A program made the position numbers and the translations under genes. From Glandiceps talaboti (Eukaryota > Hemichordata > Enteropneusta > Spengelidae), in contig NC_135556.1 of assembly GCF_964340395.1 (NCBI RefSeq), positions 17,437,142-17,501,141 of the forward strand: a DNA stretch of 64,000 bases. Reading direction: 5' to 3'. The notes beneath the pieces were generated by a model, which saw only the letters and a program-made list of their open reading frames with translations, ran no database searches and was not told the origin of the DNA. Positions 24,816 through 38,253 of the stretch are shown here, one piece after another. How positions within the stretch are numbered: position 1 is the first letter of the stretch; the number at the start of each line of letters is the position of its first letter.

Positions 24816-27192
24816 CATCAAACAATAGATCAATCGCATACTCCACCTTACACCTAATCAGTATGCGAAAATTTTGACTGAGTTCGTGCACTTTAGGGTC
24901 TATGGTGTGGCGCACGCACGTGCACACACACACATACACATACACATACACATACACATACAGTTATCCAAGTTGTTTTCGGCAAGGATGCAACAACAAA
25001 AAATAAGTAACCGAGCGTATTTAACAACCTCTGATCTATTTTGTGTGTTTATTTTCCCACACTTTTTTATATTTTGCTGATAAAATTGTATCATTTGAAA
25101 AACCTTTGCAAGAGCTGGGAGTGGCAGTCAAATGTCATAAATGTAAAATATGGTGTATAAAACACGGATCTAAATATTTGCTACTAAGCAGCCATCGGAA
25201 TCAATACATTGTATTATGTGTGTGATAATCAATCATTTAGTTGCACCTGTTTCATGTAAAGGCAGGGGTTCCCGTAGTAGAATTCAAAGCCATTTTATTC
25301 ATTTTAAAGCATTGAATGAGTCTCCAGCAATATCACAGATATAATTGAAGAAGTTCATTACTCCAATTACAAACAATAGTAACAATGTCGTGTTTTCAAG
25401 ATCTTTTAAAAAGGAAAATGATATAATAAAGGCCGTTTGCTAACTTGGTCAGAGACTGGAACTCCATTCCAGAAGAACTGAAATGTTGAAATAACGTGGA
25501 AAAATTTAAGGGGAAGTTTAAGACAACCCCATTGGCTACCGACATTTCAAAATATATGTCGGTAATGGTATAAGTGCAGTGAGAACAAATCAATTTAATG
25601 TAATAATAATATATTTAATAATAACATAATTTTTTATAGCCATTATTCATTTTAAATACACTAGTAAAATGTTGCGATGTCGCTTAAAATTTACAATTTA
25701 CACAAGACAAACATTCATACTGGTGACATAAGACAAGAGTACTACTGTTAAGTCTGTTAAAACTATGCAATAGTTAAAAGATTATCACGACAGTGACCGA
25801 ACTGTTGCTAAAACGTAGACTTGAATTTTACAGATCTAGAGCAACGGTCAGAAAAAATCAACTGAAAAGGGTCATTTGCGGGATGCGTACTGTCAATAAC
25901 AATAATAGAGGCTCTGCGGACAAAATCAAGAAAAGAATTGTTGTCTACGTTGGAAAGGAGAGAACGTACTCGCCATATTAAGAAGAATAGACAACGACAC
26001 ATACTTACATGAGACTTGAAGAGCTTCGGTAATGTGTACACCTAACTTAAGATGGAGAGGAGATTTACCCTTTTTCGTTCAACTTGAAAGAATCACAGTC
26101 GAATAACAATAGCAGCGGCTTGTAACAGACTTTTAAAGATGGGGTGTTTCACAACAACCTACGTCACCAAATGTATTTATGGAGTAATGTTAGCCATTTC
26201 AAACATTACAAGGCTACTTGACGTAGCCATCAGGAAGTGAACGCCCAAAGGACTCACACTTCTTCCCTTCTTTGCTCAATTAATGATCATTTAGTTGTGT
26301 TTTTTGCCGTGCAATGAAAACAAACATCACATGGGTCCACGACACTGGTAAAACTACAACTATATATGGACGAGAGCCATAAACAAGTCACGAATTTTTA
26401 AATGAAGCCACGTGTACGTACACGCAAAAGACAATATGTAATCTCGGCCGTCACGGCAATGTTGTTGAATTTAAACTTAACCTTCTAGTGTGTACAATTT
26501 ACTTGCTTACTTGCAACCACAAAACTCCCTAACATTGGTGGATAGCACTATATAATTATTCACAAACTATGCACTGTGTATCTACATGTATCTTCGTCGA
26601 AAGCTAATGATAAGAAAACAAATGTTTAACATCCTCGATGATTTGAACATATTAGTTATATCAGTGGATGCCCCACCATCTTCACACAACCATAGAGTTT
26701 GAATTACGATAATTTCTCTCAAAAATTGACACAAACCAGTCGAGTACAAGTATTAACCATTTCTTTAACAACACAACACAACACAACACAACACAACACA
26801 ACAAATGGAATTATCAAGAAAGACATATACAAGACATATATGACCAATATACACTTTTATGCTTTATTTACCCGCTTTACCATATTTTCACATCAAATGT
26901 AGATGTAAACCGAATGCCTTCCGTAAGGGCAAACCTTTAGATTGTTGTTCGGTCATGTTTTTTCTGCGCTATCAGCGATGACATTGTACAACCATAAGTT
27001 ACTTCATCAATAAAGCGTAGCTTTGAAAGCATACACTCCTAGAACTTCGACAGACAAATCATACATATTTGCTTCTGCAACAGTTGAGTTTGGCTGTGTG
27101 GACTACAATAATGTAAATAAGTCAGGATCGTGTCAGAGGATCGATACAAATTTCATATTGTTAAAGAGAACTCTAAAATCTGTAACATTTAG
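24816..27192. other. Intergenic stretch with two short microsatellites
   Basis: Contains (CACATA)n at 24922-24961 and (ACAAC)n at 26767-26803. No exon or RNA gene recognised. Confidence 0.5.
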
Positions 27193-27387
27193 GCTATTCG
27201 CCCAGCGGCTTAGGAGGTTTACGGTGCTCATGGTGTATTTTGTTCAACCCCTCGTACCATACGCCCAGCTGCTGGGCGAATAGTACTGAAATGTCATTAT
27301 TCACCCACAATAGTGGCAAAAATGCTGCTAGTCGTGAGGTGAATAGTGACAAAAATGCTGTATTCACCCAGTCGCTGGGAGAATAGC
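27193..27387. mobile_element. 195-bp palindromic element (candidate MITE)
   Basis: Ends are GCTATTCGCCCAGCGGCT and, inverted, GCTATTCTCCCAGCGACT (16 of 18 positions match). Two further self-complementary blocks of the same type lie inside: CGCCCAGC-T-GCTGGGCG at 27262-27278 (perfect), and ATTCACCCAGTCGCTGGGAGAAT at 27362-27384. Several related palindromes within 200 bp suggest a small foldback element. No clear target duplication was found. Confidence 0.5.
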
Positions 27388-30145
27388 TGTTGACAATCTG
27401 TAATCATTGGATTAGTTTTCAACAGTACCCTACTAATTTTAGCATGGTAACTAACAAATGCGTTCCACACTATAGAATGCAGTACAAAAATATTGTCAAT
27501 TTTCATTGAGAATGAAATATATAGTGAAGAGATCGTATTAATTTATCTTGGCGAATATGCCAGGAAGATTGCAAGATTTTTCCACGCATTGCAACATGGT
27601 GATAAATACCAAAACAAATACATTATGCAAATAACTGATTAAAACTAAAGGCTACATCAAATATAGTTTCAGGACAACTGCGCTTTAGTATCACGAATGT
27701 ATGTATACATTATATAGGATTTGAAGCGTGCATTCTGTAGATACAGTCTAATTACTGAAAATCGTTCAATATGTGTCATTATTATTGTTGTGATGTTTAC
27801 CAAGATCTAATCAGTTCTTCATATTCCGATAAGGAAGATGTGTAGCAAATTTCGTTAGAATTGGTGCAGTGGTTTTATCTTGTCCACAGACACATGGACA
27901 CACACACACATACACACACACAGAATGGAAGGTAACCAATGCCTATGTGTATGAATGTAGGCGTTATAACCAGGACACATATTAGGCCTAGGTGATTTAA
28001 GTAACAACGCATCATAGCAACCAATGTTTGACTGTTAATGTTAATTAGACCTATACTATATTTAGCAACGCCTCTGACGTTATGCAAATAAAAGACTTGT
28101 ACAAACTGAATGAATACAGCAAAAGTGTAACTTTATCGAGAATGCGAAGCAATGGAAGAATAACTCTAATTCTACCCAGAACCAATGGAAGTAATATTCA
28201 AATATATGTGCAATAATTGTACATTGAATGTATTCAAAAAAAAACAATCAGAGGTAGAGTTAACCATAAATCTAAATTCATTTGAACCAATAGTTTGTGA
28301 GACAATGCGTTTGAGAAAGTATCTTTATGATAAGACATGCAAATACATGTCACTGAAAAAGATTATCGCACATTGTGTTACCAACTTAGTGAACATCTGC
28401 AATGAATCAGCTCATATACTTACATCCTTCTTTAAATATGATATGGTAAAGCAGCTAAAATTTGAATTATTATGCAAGTTAGGGGGCGGGGGTAGTTTGG
28501 ACGACATTCTGCTCACAAACTTATCAGTTCTAATTATAATCTTTTTAAAATATATCTACCAAACTTCAATGCATTTAAACCCAAGGCTCTTGAGAAAGGA
28601 GGACACAAACACACATACACACAGACAGACAGAGAGCATCAGTATATAAGCATTTTAAAGGTAAGCTAATCAGTACTTTTTAACGAATGCGAATAGTAAG
28701 ATAAGAATAATGTGCAAAACTGGATGTATGAAACACCAATTGTAGACTACTATATTCCATTTCGGTAGGCCATTCATACTAAGAGGAATTTGTGTAGGTA
28801 CAAATATAACAAATTAGCTTTAAAAGATTCAGATTGAATAAATATAGTTCACATATGACATGCTCATCATAGTGTGTTCCACCTATCATTTATCATATCG
28901 GGTTGACATTACACAACTGTCGGAGTTATGTTAACTCAAGTTATCAAACTGCTAATGCTCGATGATGTTTCTGTATATGGGGACGTGGCATTCACAGACT
29001 GTAGTGATTAATTTTTTTCTCAGTCATTTATAAATCACTTTCTCGTCGTAAAATAAGTAACGTTTAACAGATTATTTTACTTTTTTGAAGTTTATAGGGG
29101 TTACAAAAAAGTTTGGCTATGTTATGTTGTTTCACATTGATTTTTCAGGTTGAAAAACATAATACAGTAAAGATTAGATGAGATGAGATCGTAATATAAT
29201 AGAAATTAAGATAACATAAGGTAAGATATGATAAGATGTGATAATTGATCCTCGAGGGGAAATTGACGTGCCCACACTAAAAACACCGTATGAATAAAAA
29301 CCACGTGTCACACACCCAAAATACATCATATATGTAACAAAAAGAATCGATCAAAAATAGTCATTAAAAATACACACCAGTAAAATTACCGAGAATTGTA
29401 AGATACGCTAAGATAAAGTTGTTTTAACAATAAAACAGTTCTCGTTCATCCTCCACATGGCCACTTTAACTTCTTGTTTTGGACAAAAATATTTGAGAAA
29501 TTCAAGGACGAACCTCTTAAATCCACCACACGTTCGATAGCTTGTTTATAAGGCAAGGTGTTTCACATAGTTCAGTAGAGTCAAACTGAATGACACCCTT
29601 CTTTCTTACATCATGTCAAATTTGACCAAACCCTGAGCTGACTCGAACCCCAACCGTAGTGGTAAGAGGCAAGTGGTTCTACCACTGTTGGTGGACAGAT
29701 GGACAGATTATGTTTCACACTTTGATAAGGACAATCAACACTTGCACCTATAATATAGAAAGATGTAAGGTTATCCATGATCAGTGTAATATTGCTATTA
29801 CGAATAACCTTTAGGACACAGATCACGATTTATTTTCTACTCGGGTGCCATTGTCCGGATCCTAGCAATTACCTTTGTGTAAATATGTTGTTCTGTCCAT
29901 CATTATCGTACTTTTGTATGGTAATAACTTACTTTCTTTCACAATTAGACGAGAAAGGTCTACTTATATAATTGTAGATAAATAGTTAATTGAGTCAGAA
30001 GTCACGTTCGCAGCGTTGTCAGGTTTCTAACAGTCGGCGTTAGTCCTTGCTATTCTACTTTATTGTGGCTTTGTGATATCTCTGTAGGCGAATAGAGACC
30101 AGGTTCTGCAGATCGAAATTAAATGATTAGACAGGTTACTTTACA
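27388..30145. other. Intergenic stretch, nothing recognised
   Basis: Includes a 154-codon frame (28185-28649, plus) of Lys/Leu/Asn-rich composition that ends in microsatellite sequence. I do not recognise any domain in it and see no splice or initiation context that supports it. A short (CA)n lies at 27897-27920. Confidence 0.45.
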
Positions 30146-30152
30146 GTACCAT

Positions 30153-30589
30153 CACAGGGCACAGGATGAATAAATAATTTTGTTCTCGCGACCGGATTTC
30201 TAATATTATTTTCTTTCTCTCTCTATATATTTCAAATAAAAGTTTTTAATATTGCCATCATAACTATTGTTTCCTCTCACTATTTTTGCTTATTTCCTAC
30301 CGTTATCACTGTCTTATCAGAGTTTACCAGATTTGTAAATTGCTAATCGTAGAACAAAATCAGGGACTATTTGCCCACTTAACACATTACACAGCGAGTG
30401 TAAACATCTACCGATTCGACCAACAGAAGTACATGTATAACGGTAGGAAATAGGCACAAACAGTGAGAGGGAACAATATTTTTATGGCTATATTTAAATT
30501 TTATTTGCAATGTTATAGAGAAAATAAAATAATATTAGAAATCCGGAAAATCCGGAGAACAAAATTATTTATTCGTCCTGTTCCCTGTG
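30153..30589. mobile_element. 437-bp MITE with 154-bp inverted arms
   Basis: Starts CACAGGGCACAGGATGAATA and ends with its complement CCTGTTCCCTGTG. The left arm (30153-30306) and right arm (30437-30589) pair over about 154 bp with scattered mismatches, down to CCTACCGTTAT. The flanks are GTACCAT and GTGCCAT, a 7-bp target duplication with one change. CA...TG termini with a 7-8 bp duplication would fit a hAT- or P-like parent; the family is inference. The unpaired core (130 bp) has no coding capacity. Confidence 0.85.
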
Positions 30590-30596
30590 GTGCCAT

Positions 30597-32990
30597 AGTT
30601 ATTTATACCTTGTGATTGTAATTTTGTTGTTTTCTGAGGTACGCTGGACTGATTAACCTCTGCCAAATTTTAAGAAAACATTCACTGTATTTTGGTAATA
30701 TTGTAAGTGTGATTTGGAAAACGTAGCCATTATTTTAATAACCACATTGTGAGATTTATGCCTCAGCATATTTGCATTTTCAGTGACCATATCGAAAATG
30801 GATATTTGTTTCCGATTTCTAATTATCAAATAAACTTAGCTAATAGATATTTTAACTATTTAAAATAATGTAAAATAAGGCTCAACTTTGCGTTTGTAAG
30901 TCAAAAAGTTGCAAAATTCGTTATTACTTGTAAATATATGGTATATTTGTATTTCGCTCTACCCTTGTGTTTCTAATACTAATTCTTTCAATAGTTACTT
31001 ACTAATTCATAATATGCAATGCTTCACTTCGCGTAAAGCTTATTACATTCTATGGAATCCTGAAGGAAAGTAATCATACGGTGACATTTGTACCGTTAAG
31101 TTATTTAGTACTAGTATAACGATGCTTAAGCGTAGAAATGGAAAAAAGTCTAGTAGCTGAATTCTTAAACTATAAGGTTATGCTTTTTAACGCAAATGGT
31201 TGAAATCAGGGTTAGTACCACATGAGTAGATTTAACTGATCTGGATAATCAAATATGGTAAAATAAAAAAACCATGATGATAATTATTCTCAAGTTCGTA
31301 GATTCCTCTCATTGCAGTCTAAAATGGTTGCCATACAATTACTACAAGCCTTGAAGTTTATAACGCACCACCTGTGGTTCAAATCACTGCCAATGCGTAG
31401 TACATACATATATACTTGTATGTTCAATGCAATTCCTTATTGCCTTACTGCTCTTAATCTGAATATATCTGCATATTACAGTAACATTGCAAAGAGCAAA
31501 CTCTTGCAGTGAAGTGTCCACATTGTTTACCTTGCAAAAGTAATTTTTATACTGGGCATGTTTCCCATAAAATCCAGCCATATGTCAATCTAATAGGTTA
31601 ATTCTCAGCTAACTGATTTACATTTTATGTAAATAACTGAGCCACCTGGTAGTAATATGTGACAAATTCACTATCAACTAATTTACATACAAAGTATAAA
31701 ACTCACTGATTTGCATACACGGAAATATATTTTGGTTGGGATTTAATCCTAAGTCACTGTCCAGCTCAACAAAATTTTACTAAACATGTCATCTCTTTGA
31801 GACTTTACTGTACACACTAACTTGCAATCTGTGTACCTTGTGGTTTTATATAAACATTATGCATAATATTCGAGTTTAAGGTCAGTTTGAATCACCAACG
31901 CATAAAGTTAACGTCTGAAGGACTTGAAGTGAAATATCACAGTGACTCTTCTATATGATTATGAGTTTCAATTCGACCTACGTACATATAACTAACACGA
32001 TCGATGCATACACGTATACACACACTCATTTTGAAAACTAGTAATGCATTCATATAGCCCTCTCTCGGTGGCATCTTGTGTAATAACACCAAGAGATTTC
32101 TTTTGTTTGACAATACATGTTTCTGGACACATCATTAAAGGATACCAAAGGTAACTATTCGTGCATCACAATTAGTATACCTGAGTGGTAGTAATTTCTT
32201 GAATAACCAGGTTTTCATTAGATAACGATTCCGTGCCGTAGTTGATACATGTAATATATAACATACCACAATGCCGTTTCCATAGAAAAGGCCTTGTCAA
32301 TATCTGCAATCGAGGATTTGTGATTACCATGGATTTCTTGAAAGGGACGTTATTATTACACCAGGGAAAAAGTACAACACTGCGTAGTTAGTTTGTTTGT
32401 TACCTTCTATGATTTAATACATCACTGTTGGTCTTCGTAGCGGGTAATAACATCGGTACAAATCGACAGTAGATGTCAGTGTACTAGTTTAACATGCTCG
32501 TTCAAAACAACGATTTTGTTCAACATGCTGTACAAACAACAACTGATTATCATAAAAACATATATGCTATCAAACAAATAACACAGGGGTCGCTCATATT
32601 TGTGAACACGTCACTTCCTTCATGTAATGACACTCCAAATTAGTACCGTAGTCTTTTACACGATTTGCGGTAATGTATCCAAGGTAGCGAACATACAAAC
32701 ACTAAATTTCCATGGAACAAACAGAACAATGAGTCATTTCTAATTCGTGATAATTTCTAACATTTGAATTATGCTATTGTCATTTACTGTTGCCATGTCG
32801 AGTAAAACTAAAATTAAAAGTTCAAAAAAGTACTTTCAGGTGAGGGGTGGGCAAAAAACGAGGGGCAAAAGCCCGGGGGGGGGGGCAAAAGGATGGGGTA
32901 ACGGGCCTACTTCCATTTGTTGTACCAGTAAATGTTTTTTTTATAGATTGTGTTTAGTTTGTATCAATTATTGTATCGTTGTAATCATTT
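30597..32990. other. Intergenic stretch, nothing recognised
   Basis: AT-rich non-coding DNA; no exon, RNA gene or structured repeat recognised. Confidence 0.5.
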
Positions 32991-33055
32991 TACCTCCCGT
33001 AAGGGTACGGGAGGTATTAAAAGGGGGTGTCTGTCTGTGTGTCTGTCAGGCGTCC

Positions 33056-33100
<45 letters not shown>

Positions 33101-33470
33101 TCTGTCTGTCTGTGTCACCATTTTCTTAAAAACGGCTGGCTCAATTACAATGAAATTTAGTACCTATAATGTTTGGGGTAATGGCTAGACCTAACTAGTT
33201 TTTGAGCGAGATCTGTTCATGTTAATTAGGGAAATTTGCTTATCAATGAAATCAACTAATTAAGCAATATCTTAAGAATGCATACTTCAATTTCAATATA
33301 ATTTAGTATATTGTTAAACTTAACAACATACATTTGTCCTATGCAAATTCATGGCTGCTTGCGTCCTTAATATAGTACCACAACCTCTACATATTAAAAC
33401 CATACTAGGCAGGACACGTTATTCGAATTCAAAGCCAAAATATTCATCATTAACATTTTTGTTCCCTAGC
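32991..33470 (+). repeat. Interspersed repeat beginning with a CCTCCCGTA hairpin
   Basis: Begins with a perfect 11-bp palindrome TACCTCCCGTA (32991-33001), loop AGGG, TACGGGAGGTA (33006-33016). Then come GTCT/GTGT units and (GT)n at 33057-33097, then AAACGGCTGGCTCAATTAC and GAAATTTAGTACC. From memory, sequences with this order (hairpin, GTCTGTCT tract, 'aaacggctgg...' tail) are common interspersed repeats in marine invertebrates; I could not verify this. The 3' boundary is uncertain. Confidence 0.5.
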
Positions 33471-35697
33471 TGTTTGCAAAACTCCAATTAATAAAAAATA
33501 CATATGTCTGGGAGTTATGGTGAACGATAACCCGCTCTTGCCCACAAACTATTGAAGTGCTATCTTGACTTCTGTTCTTGACCTGTATCATCAAGATCAA
33601 ATAGCCCAAACGTTGTCAAAGCGTACATTTATATCTGTAACATGCATGGGTCGATTTCAACTAATCCACTGGCACATATACCAGTAGTCCGCAGATGTAT
33701 GTAATTTTGATTCGCTAATAAGTACAACGTTGGGAACTCTGTATTCGACGACTATTTATATTTTGTCTCAATTTTGTAACAACCAGGAGATAACATTTGT
33801 ATGAAAGTAGGCGGATCCTGATAGACGTATCACCCTGACAACTTCAACAATTCATACTAATGATGCTCTCTTGTTCAGATTTCCATATACTCTCTAGCTC
33901 TTTTGATGACTTGTGAAGCCTCACCGAGGACTCAGTGACATCCGCCATGCTATAATACATCACGTCATAAACAAACAGACCACTCGTTCCACTATCATGT
34001 TGTCTCGGGACCAGACTTTTGTCGTTACGGCTAGCCAACGAGGAGGGTATATTGACATGCATGTTACTTCCGCTATCACTCAGGACTTACACAAATCATG
34101 GGAATGAGGCCTTTATATTATCTTTCACTGAATTCCCCAAGGGTATATGCATGCATTACTCAGCAACCACAGGTACACAGAGAGTTGTATTTGTTTCCGC
34201 ACATTTGTTCCATTGTATACTACCACAAACAGCTGATAGATGATGTTTATTACCTCAGCCAACTATAGTGATCTGATGTATCACTCAGTCATCCCAACTT
34301 CCTTGTGTTGTTCCAGGAGTCCAAATTAACTTCTTTGGGTTGTTCCTGGATTTGACTTATGTGAAAACATGGAGAGGTTCTCTTTTATTCATCCACACAC
34401 CTAAATCAACGACATTATAATAATTAATAATACAGATCCTTCCCAAAAGGACACCAACATTTGTGTACTGTACTTGATATTTATTTTCTTGTGAATCCAC
34501 ATGCTCCCAGTCTAGACCCATCTTTGAAAATAGTTTTAATTTCTCAAGAACACTTGAGGATCAAGCAGAACTTTGAATTTGGGTAGATGTGGTCAATGCA
34601 AAAATACCACTTCACTCTTTGGAAATGCTTCGACGGTATTCCAGACTCTTGACCAATTCTGCCAATTCCTTTAACATTACACCTAAACATTATTGAGCAA
34701 CAATTTGGATATTGTATGAAAATCGTACACCTCCACATTTTATTGTATAAAGCAAACTGCTACAAGTATCCCGTTTAAATTTTGATCTCTCTTAAGAGAT
34801 ATGTGGCATCTTAACCGCCATTCCTATAAAAATAAATAATTCTCGACTTTTGGAAATATGAACACAATATTTTGCCTAACAAACTTTGTATCTACACTCT
34901 GTACAAAGCACAACATATGTTCTAGTCGACCACAATAGGTCAACATTAAGGAGCGACATCATGGAGTGATGTGAAAGTGACAGTGTTAATTCAAGTGAAG
35001 GGAAATCTGAGGCGGCCTTTCTCGATCTTACTGTCGATAATGAAGTCTATTTTTGAAGCTCCCCTCAACAAAGGGGATCTATTTCATCATCGTTGCTGAT
35101 ATTTTCCTTACTTTAAAAGTCGTGTAAAACAGTTACCGGGTATCAGTATTTAGTAATTAGTTGCGCGAATGTGGAGATTCCACAAACCGTACACACAATT
35201 TCTGTACTGTTTGTGTAAGACTTATCATTGAGTAAGTGGTGGAAATTGGCAATCTATTCATGGTCACGCAGACGAAATTTCGTTTGCTTAACTTCCTCTG
35301 CCTTACCTTTGGAACAAGGCATGATGGGAAGTTATAATTGCAGGACGATTCACTTGCGACTAATTACGTCTATTTTGGTGGATATAAGGTAGGATAAATT
35401 ACCAAACGTCGGCAACAAACAATAGCACGAACAATACGAGCGTTACTTGGTTTGGATAAATATGTGCTGATGGGGCCTGGAAGTGACGCAAATCACCAAT
35501 AGCAATACTCACTGTAGATCGTCAGCTTCCAATCGCTAATTTGGTGTCAAGAGTATGTTGTGTTTCTTTTATTACTCCTCAAAGACAAACCTAGCACCAA
35601 TCACCTCAACAAATCATATCATACCATAATTATATCGATAATGGGGAAATTTAGCTGACATTAACACTGCGAAATCAAGACGTACAGTACAACCACC
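33471..35697. other. Region upstream of receptor B
   Basis: No exon recognised. The last few hundred bases should contain the receptor B promoter or 5' UTR, but no TATA box or initiator stands out. Confidence 0.45.
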
Positions 35698-36131
35698 ATG
35701 AACACGTCCGCGAATGCCGGCACTTCCAGAAATCTGAATCAATATGGATACTACAATTCGTACTACTATGAGACGTACAGTTGGGATCTGGATTTTCCTA
35801 CAACAGCGACGATACCGGAGGTACATATAGCGTCGAAAGTAATCCTTGGCACGGTTTATTCATTGATGATACCCATATGTGGCATCGGTAACGCCATGCT
35901 AATGTACGTTCTGTTACGACATCGTAAGATGAGAACGGTACCTAACCTATTGATTGCAAACCTTGCGGCATCTGATTTCCTTGTTGCCGTTGTATGTGCG
36001 CCCTTCAACTTGAGCTACTACGTCAGTCAGAATTGGCGATTCGGCGAAAACATGTGTATAGCAGTTGCTTATATCAAGCTAGTCTCATTATACGTATCCA
36101 CCAATTCGTTACTGGTTATAGCCATTGACAG
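35698..36131 (+). CDS. Prokineticin-receptor-like GPCR B, exon 1 (residues 1-144)
   Basis: First coding exon of a complete class A GPCR that continues at 45233-45917 (372 residues together; vertebrate prokineticin receptors are about 385-395). The Tyr-rich extracellular N-terminus has sequon N2. TM1 (about 48-73) carries CGIGN with N65. TM2 (83-104) carries LAASD with D93. C120 forms the conserved disulphide with C199. TM3 (117-143) ends AIDR, with D144 and R145 the start of DRY. N104-L-S is a second sequon, at the TM2/extracellular loop 1 boundary. The exon ends GACAG|GTTAGT, splitting Arg145 in phase 2; read-through would give six more codons and a stop. The ATG at 35698 is in good context (ACCACCATGA). 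Confidence 0.93.
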
Positions 36132-36345
36132 GTTAGTAAACAAAATTTGTTAAAGAAATGTGACTCTAGCCTCTAGTCTGATGGCAACCTGATAATTTTA
36201 TACCTAATATAACGGTAAGTGTTTGTAAGATACTAACGTTCAATTGCTACTACCTAAAGATCCATATACTAAAACAGAAAGTCAAAGGATAATGACAGTA
36301 CGCTCATCGATGTTCATTCAAAACCCCATTGTCAGTAGCTATAAC

Positions 36346-36384
36346 TGTTTGTTTGTTTGTTTGTTTGTTTGTTTGTTTGTTTGT
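36346..36384. repeat. (GTTT)n microsatellite
   Basis: About nine GTTT tetranucleotides. Confidence 0.93.
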
Positions 36385-36699
36385 ATATAAAAACACTGAA
36401 ATGAAGGATGCATCAACGAGCGCTAAAAAGACTTTATATTAACCATATTGCCAAAATACCAAAAACTGTTCTCAAATACAGATAATCAAAGTTTTATCAG
36501 CGTGGTAAGGCGAAAAATAGGATAGGCAGGTCGGGAATTTATTTTCATTTTTGACAAGTATTTGCTTCGACCCAAAAACAAACACAATGTCAATCAGAAT
36601 AAATACCCTTCTGTGATAGTTTGATGAAATATGTGCAGTTATCACTGGGGAATTAAGAAAACAGACGTGAAGATCAAGAAGATATCGTTTTGTTCTAAA

Positions 36700-36784
36700 A
36701 AAAAAATGTTTGAAAAAAAATTTAGAATCGGAGGCTTAAACTAGGGTTGGTCGGGCTATCGGAAACATATTTTTTTATTTGGCC
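36700..36784 (-). mobile_element. GGCC-MITE head fragment, inverted
   Basis: Read on the minus strand it begins GGCCAAATAAAAAAATATG and continues with a GTTTCCGATAGCCCGACC block like the heads of copies A-E. The other end is not recognisable. Confidence 0.5.
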
Positions 36785-37811
36785 AAATTGAAATAATCAG
36801 GTAAACTTGTATGTTCATCAGTTTTGCAATATTTTAGTAAGGTGGTAATGTCACACAGATAAGTACATAAATCTTTGGAGGGACGAGCGAATAGATAAGA
36901 CAGAAAAAAAAGGATGGTGTGAATTTCCAAAACTCAATATACAGTTCTGAATCAGATTTCCAAATATGACACAAGGTACAAATATTAGTGCAAAACAACA
37001 AAAAATATAGAAAGACAAGCTAATAGATCAGATAAAAATTTAAAAAGGAATCGTTAGAATTTCCGAAAACGTAATACAAGGATCTAATCTTATTTCCACG
37101 TATAATCCTGGGAATTCCCCAGCCTTTAAATCAACGACGTGTTTGAATCATTGGACATGTATCAGACCATTATGATAAAATAGGTTCGTAATGATGGATT
37201 TGAAAGGAAATGTGTTATCTTTGAAGTTCAATCTCATACTCATATCGTGCTGCTGTATGTGATGACAGTGACCAGTATTTCAATCTGATCTATATTAATT
37301 TATCTGCCCTTATATGGTTATGCTTCTCACTCAGCATGCTACACATTGATAAGAAAGACTAATACCCGTGTTCAAAGAAAGGTTTCTCTACATCCGCAAT
37401 GATCGTTGAGAGAACACGGGATGTCTGTGACCTCTGGGCGATGCATTCCAATTTGATACATTAAGACGAGTTTTCTGTTTTGATATAATCGGTGACTTCC
37501 GATTCGATACAGGTTTGGACGGTTTGCATAGAGTAATTCAAGTGCTTCAATATTGCAGAAGTGTACGATGAGACCACGTCAAGTGGTTTGATGATGAAAT
37601 GTGAGCATTACAAATTGTGTTCGTTAGTGAGTTGATCACGAATGTGCGCTCCTGTTACTGCAAGAATATGTACGTTCTCAGAGATTCAGAGAGTTCTTCA
37701 GCATTAGATATTAAAGAAAACATAATTCTTTAGGAGTCCTTGCAACAGGCATTATTATCGCATGTCCATTGGATATGTACAGATTATAAATAAATGACAG
37801 TAAAGTAATGA

Positions 37812-38253
37812 AAATCATAAGCCCTGAAACAACAAAAGGTCGCCAGTCTCGACAAAAATCTCATTAACATTGCTACATACATTCTATCGTCTAGCTAGAC
37901 AAAAATCTTACCATCAGTGTTTCGTTAATCGTCTGGCGTGACAAACATCTTTACCAATATTGTTACACTTTCTTTGCATGAGCTACCATTATCTTACGAG
38001 ATCATCGCCAAATTTACTAGTATGTGTCCCTGGTAAACCTAAGGTTGGCTCGTTCTTTTATATTTTGAGAGTTAATGACTAAAATGTAACAATTGTAATT
38101 CAGTTCTTGTCGTGCCAGGCGATAACATGTGGATATAAATATTAGTTAGATTTTTGTCGAGCCAGACGAGAAGATTTACAACATTAGCTTTAGTAACGTT
38201 AACGATATTTTTTGCTAAGCCAGGTGACGTTTTGTTTCAGGGTTTATGATTTA
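37812..38253. mobile_element. 442-bp inverted-repeat element with repeated GTCTGGC-GACAAAAATCT modules
   Basis: The left end AAATCATAAGCCCTGAAAC pairs with the right end GTTTCAGGGTTTATGATTT. The arms go on pairing inwards for about 150 bp. Six copies of a CGTCTGGCTCGACAAAAATCT-like module are present, three in each orientation (left around 37850, 37890, 37930; right around 38110, 38160, 38220). No coding capacity. The target duplication is not clear, because the AT-rich flanks blur the boundary. Confidence 0.7.

Noticed and set aside
28185-28649. 154-codon frame, plus strand
   Set aside because: Unrecognised, low-complexity tail in a microsatellite, no splice or promoter support. Kept only as a mention in the intergenic entry.
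31374-31400. GTGGTTCAAATCACTGCC as a tRNA T-arm
   Set aside because: No upstream A box, anticodon arm or acceptor stem can be drawn around it.
33057-33097. Direct-repeat array as a CRISPR-like locus (also TATG and 20-bp arrays)
   Set aside because: Eukaryotic simple repeats or transposon units without unique spacers of constant length.
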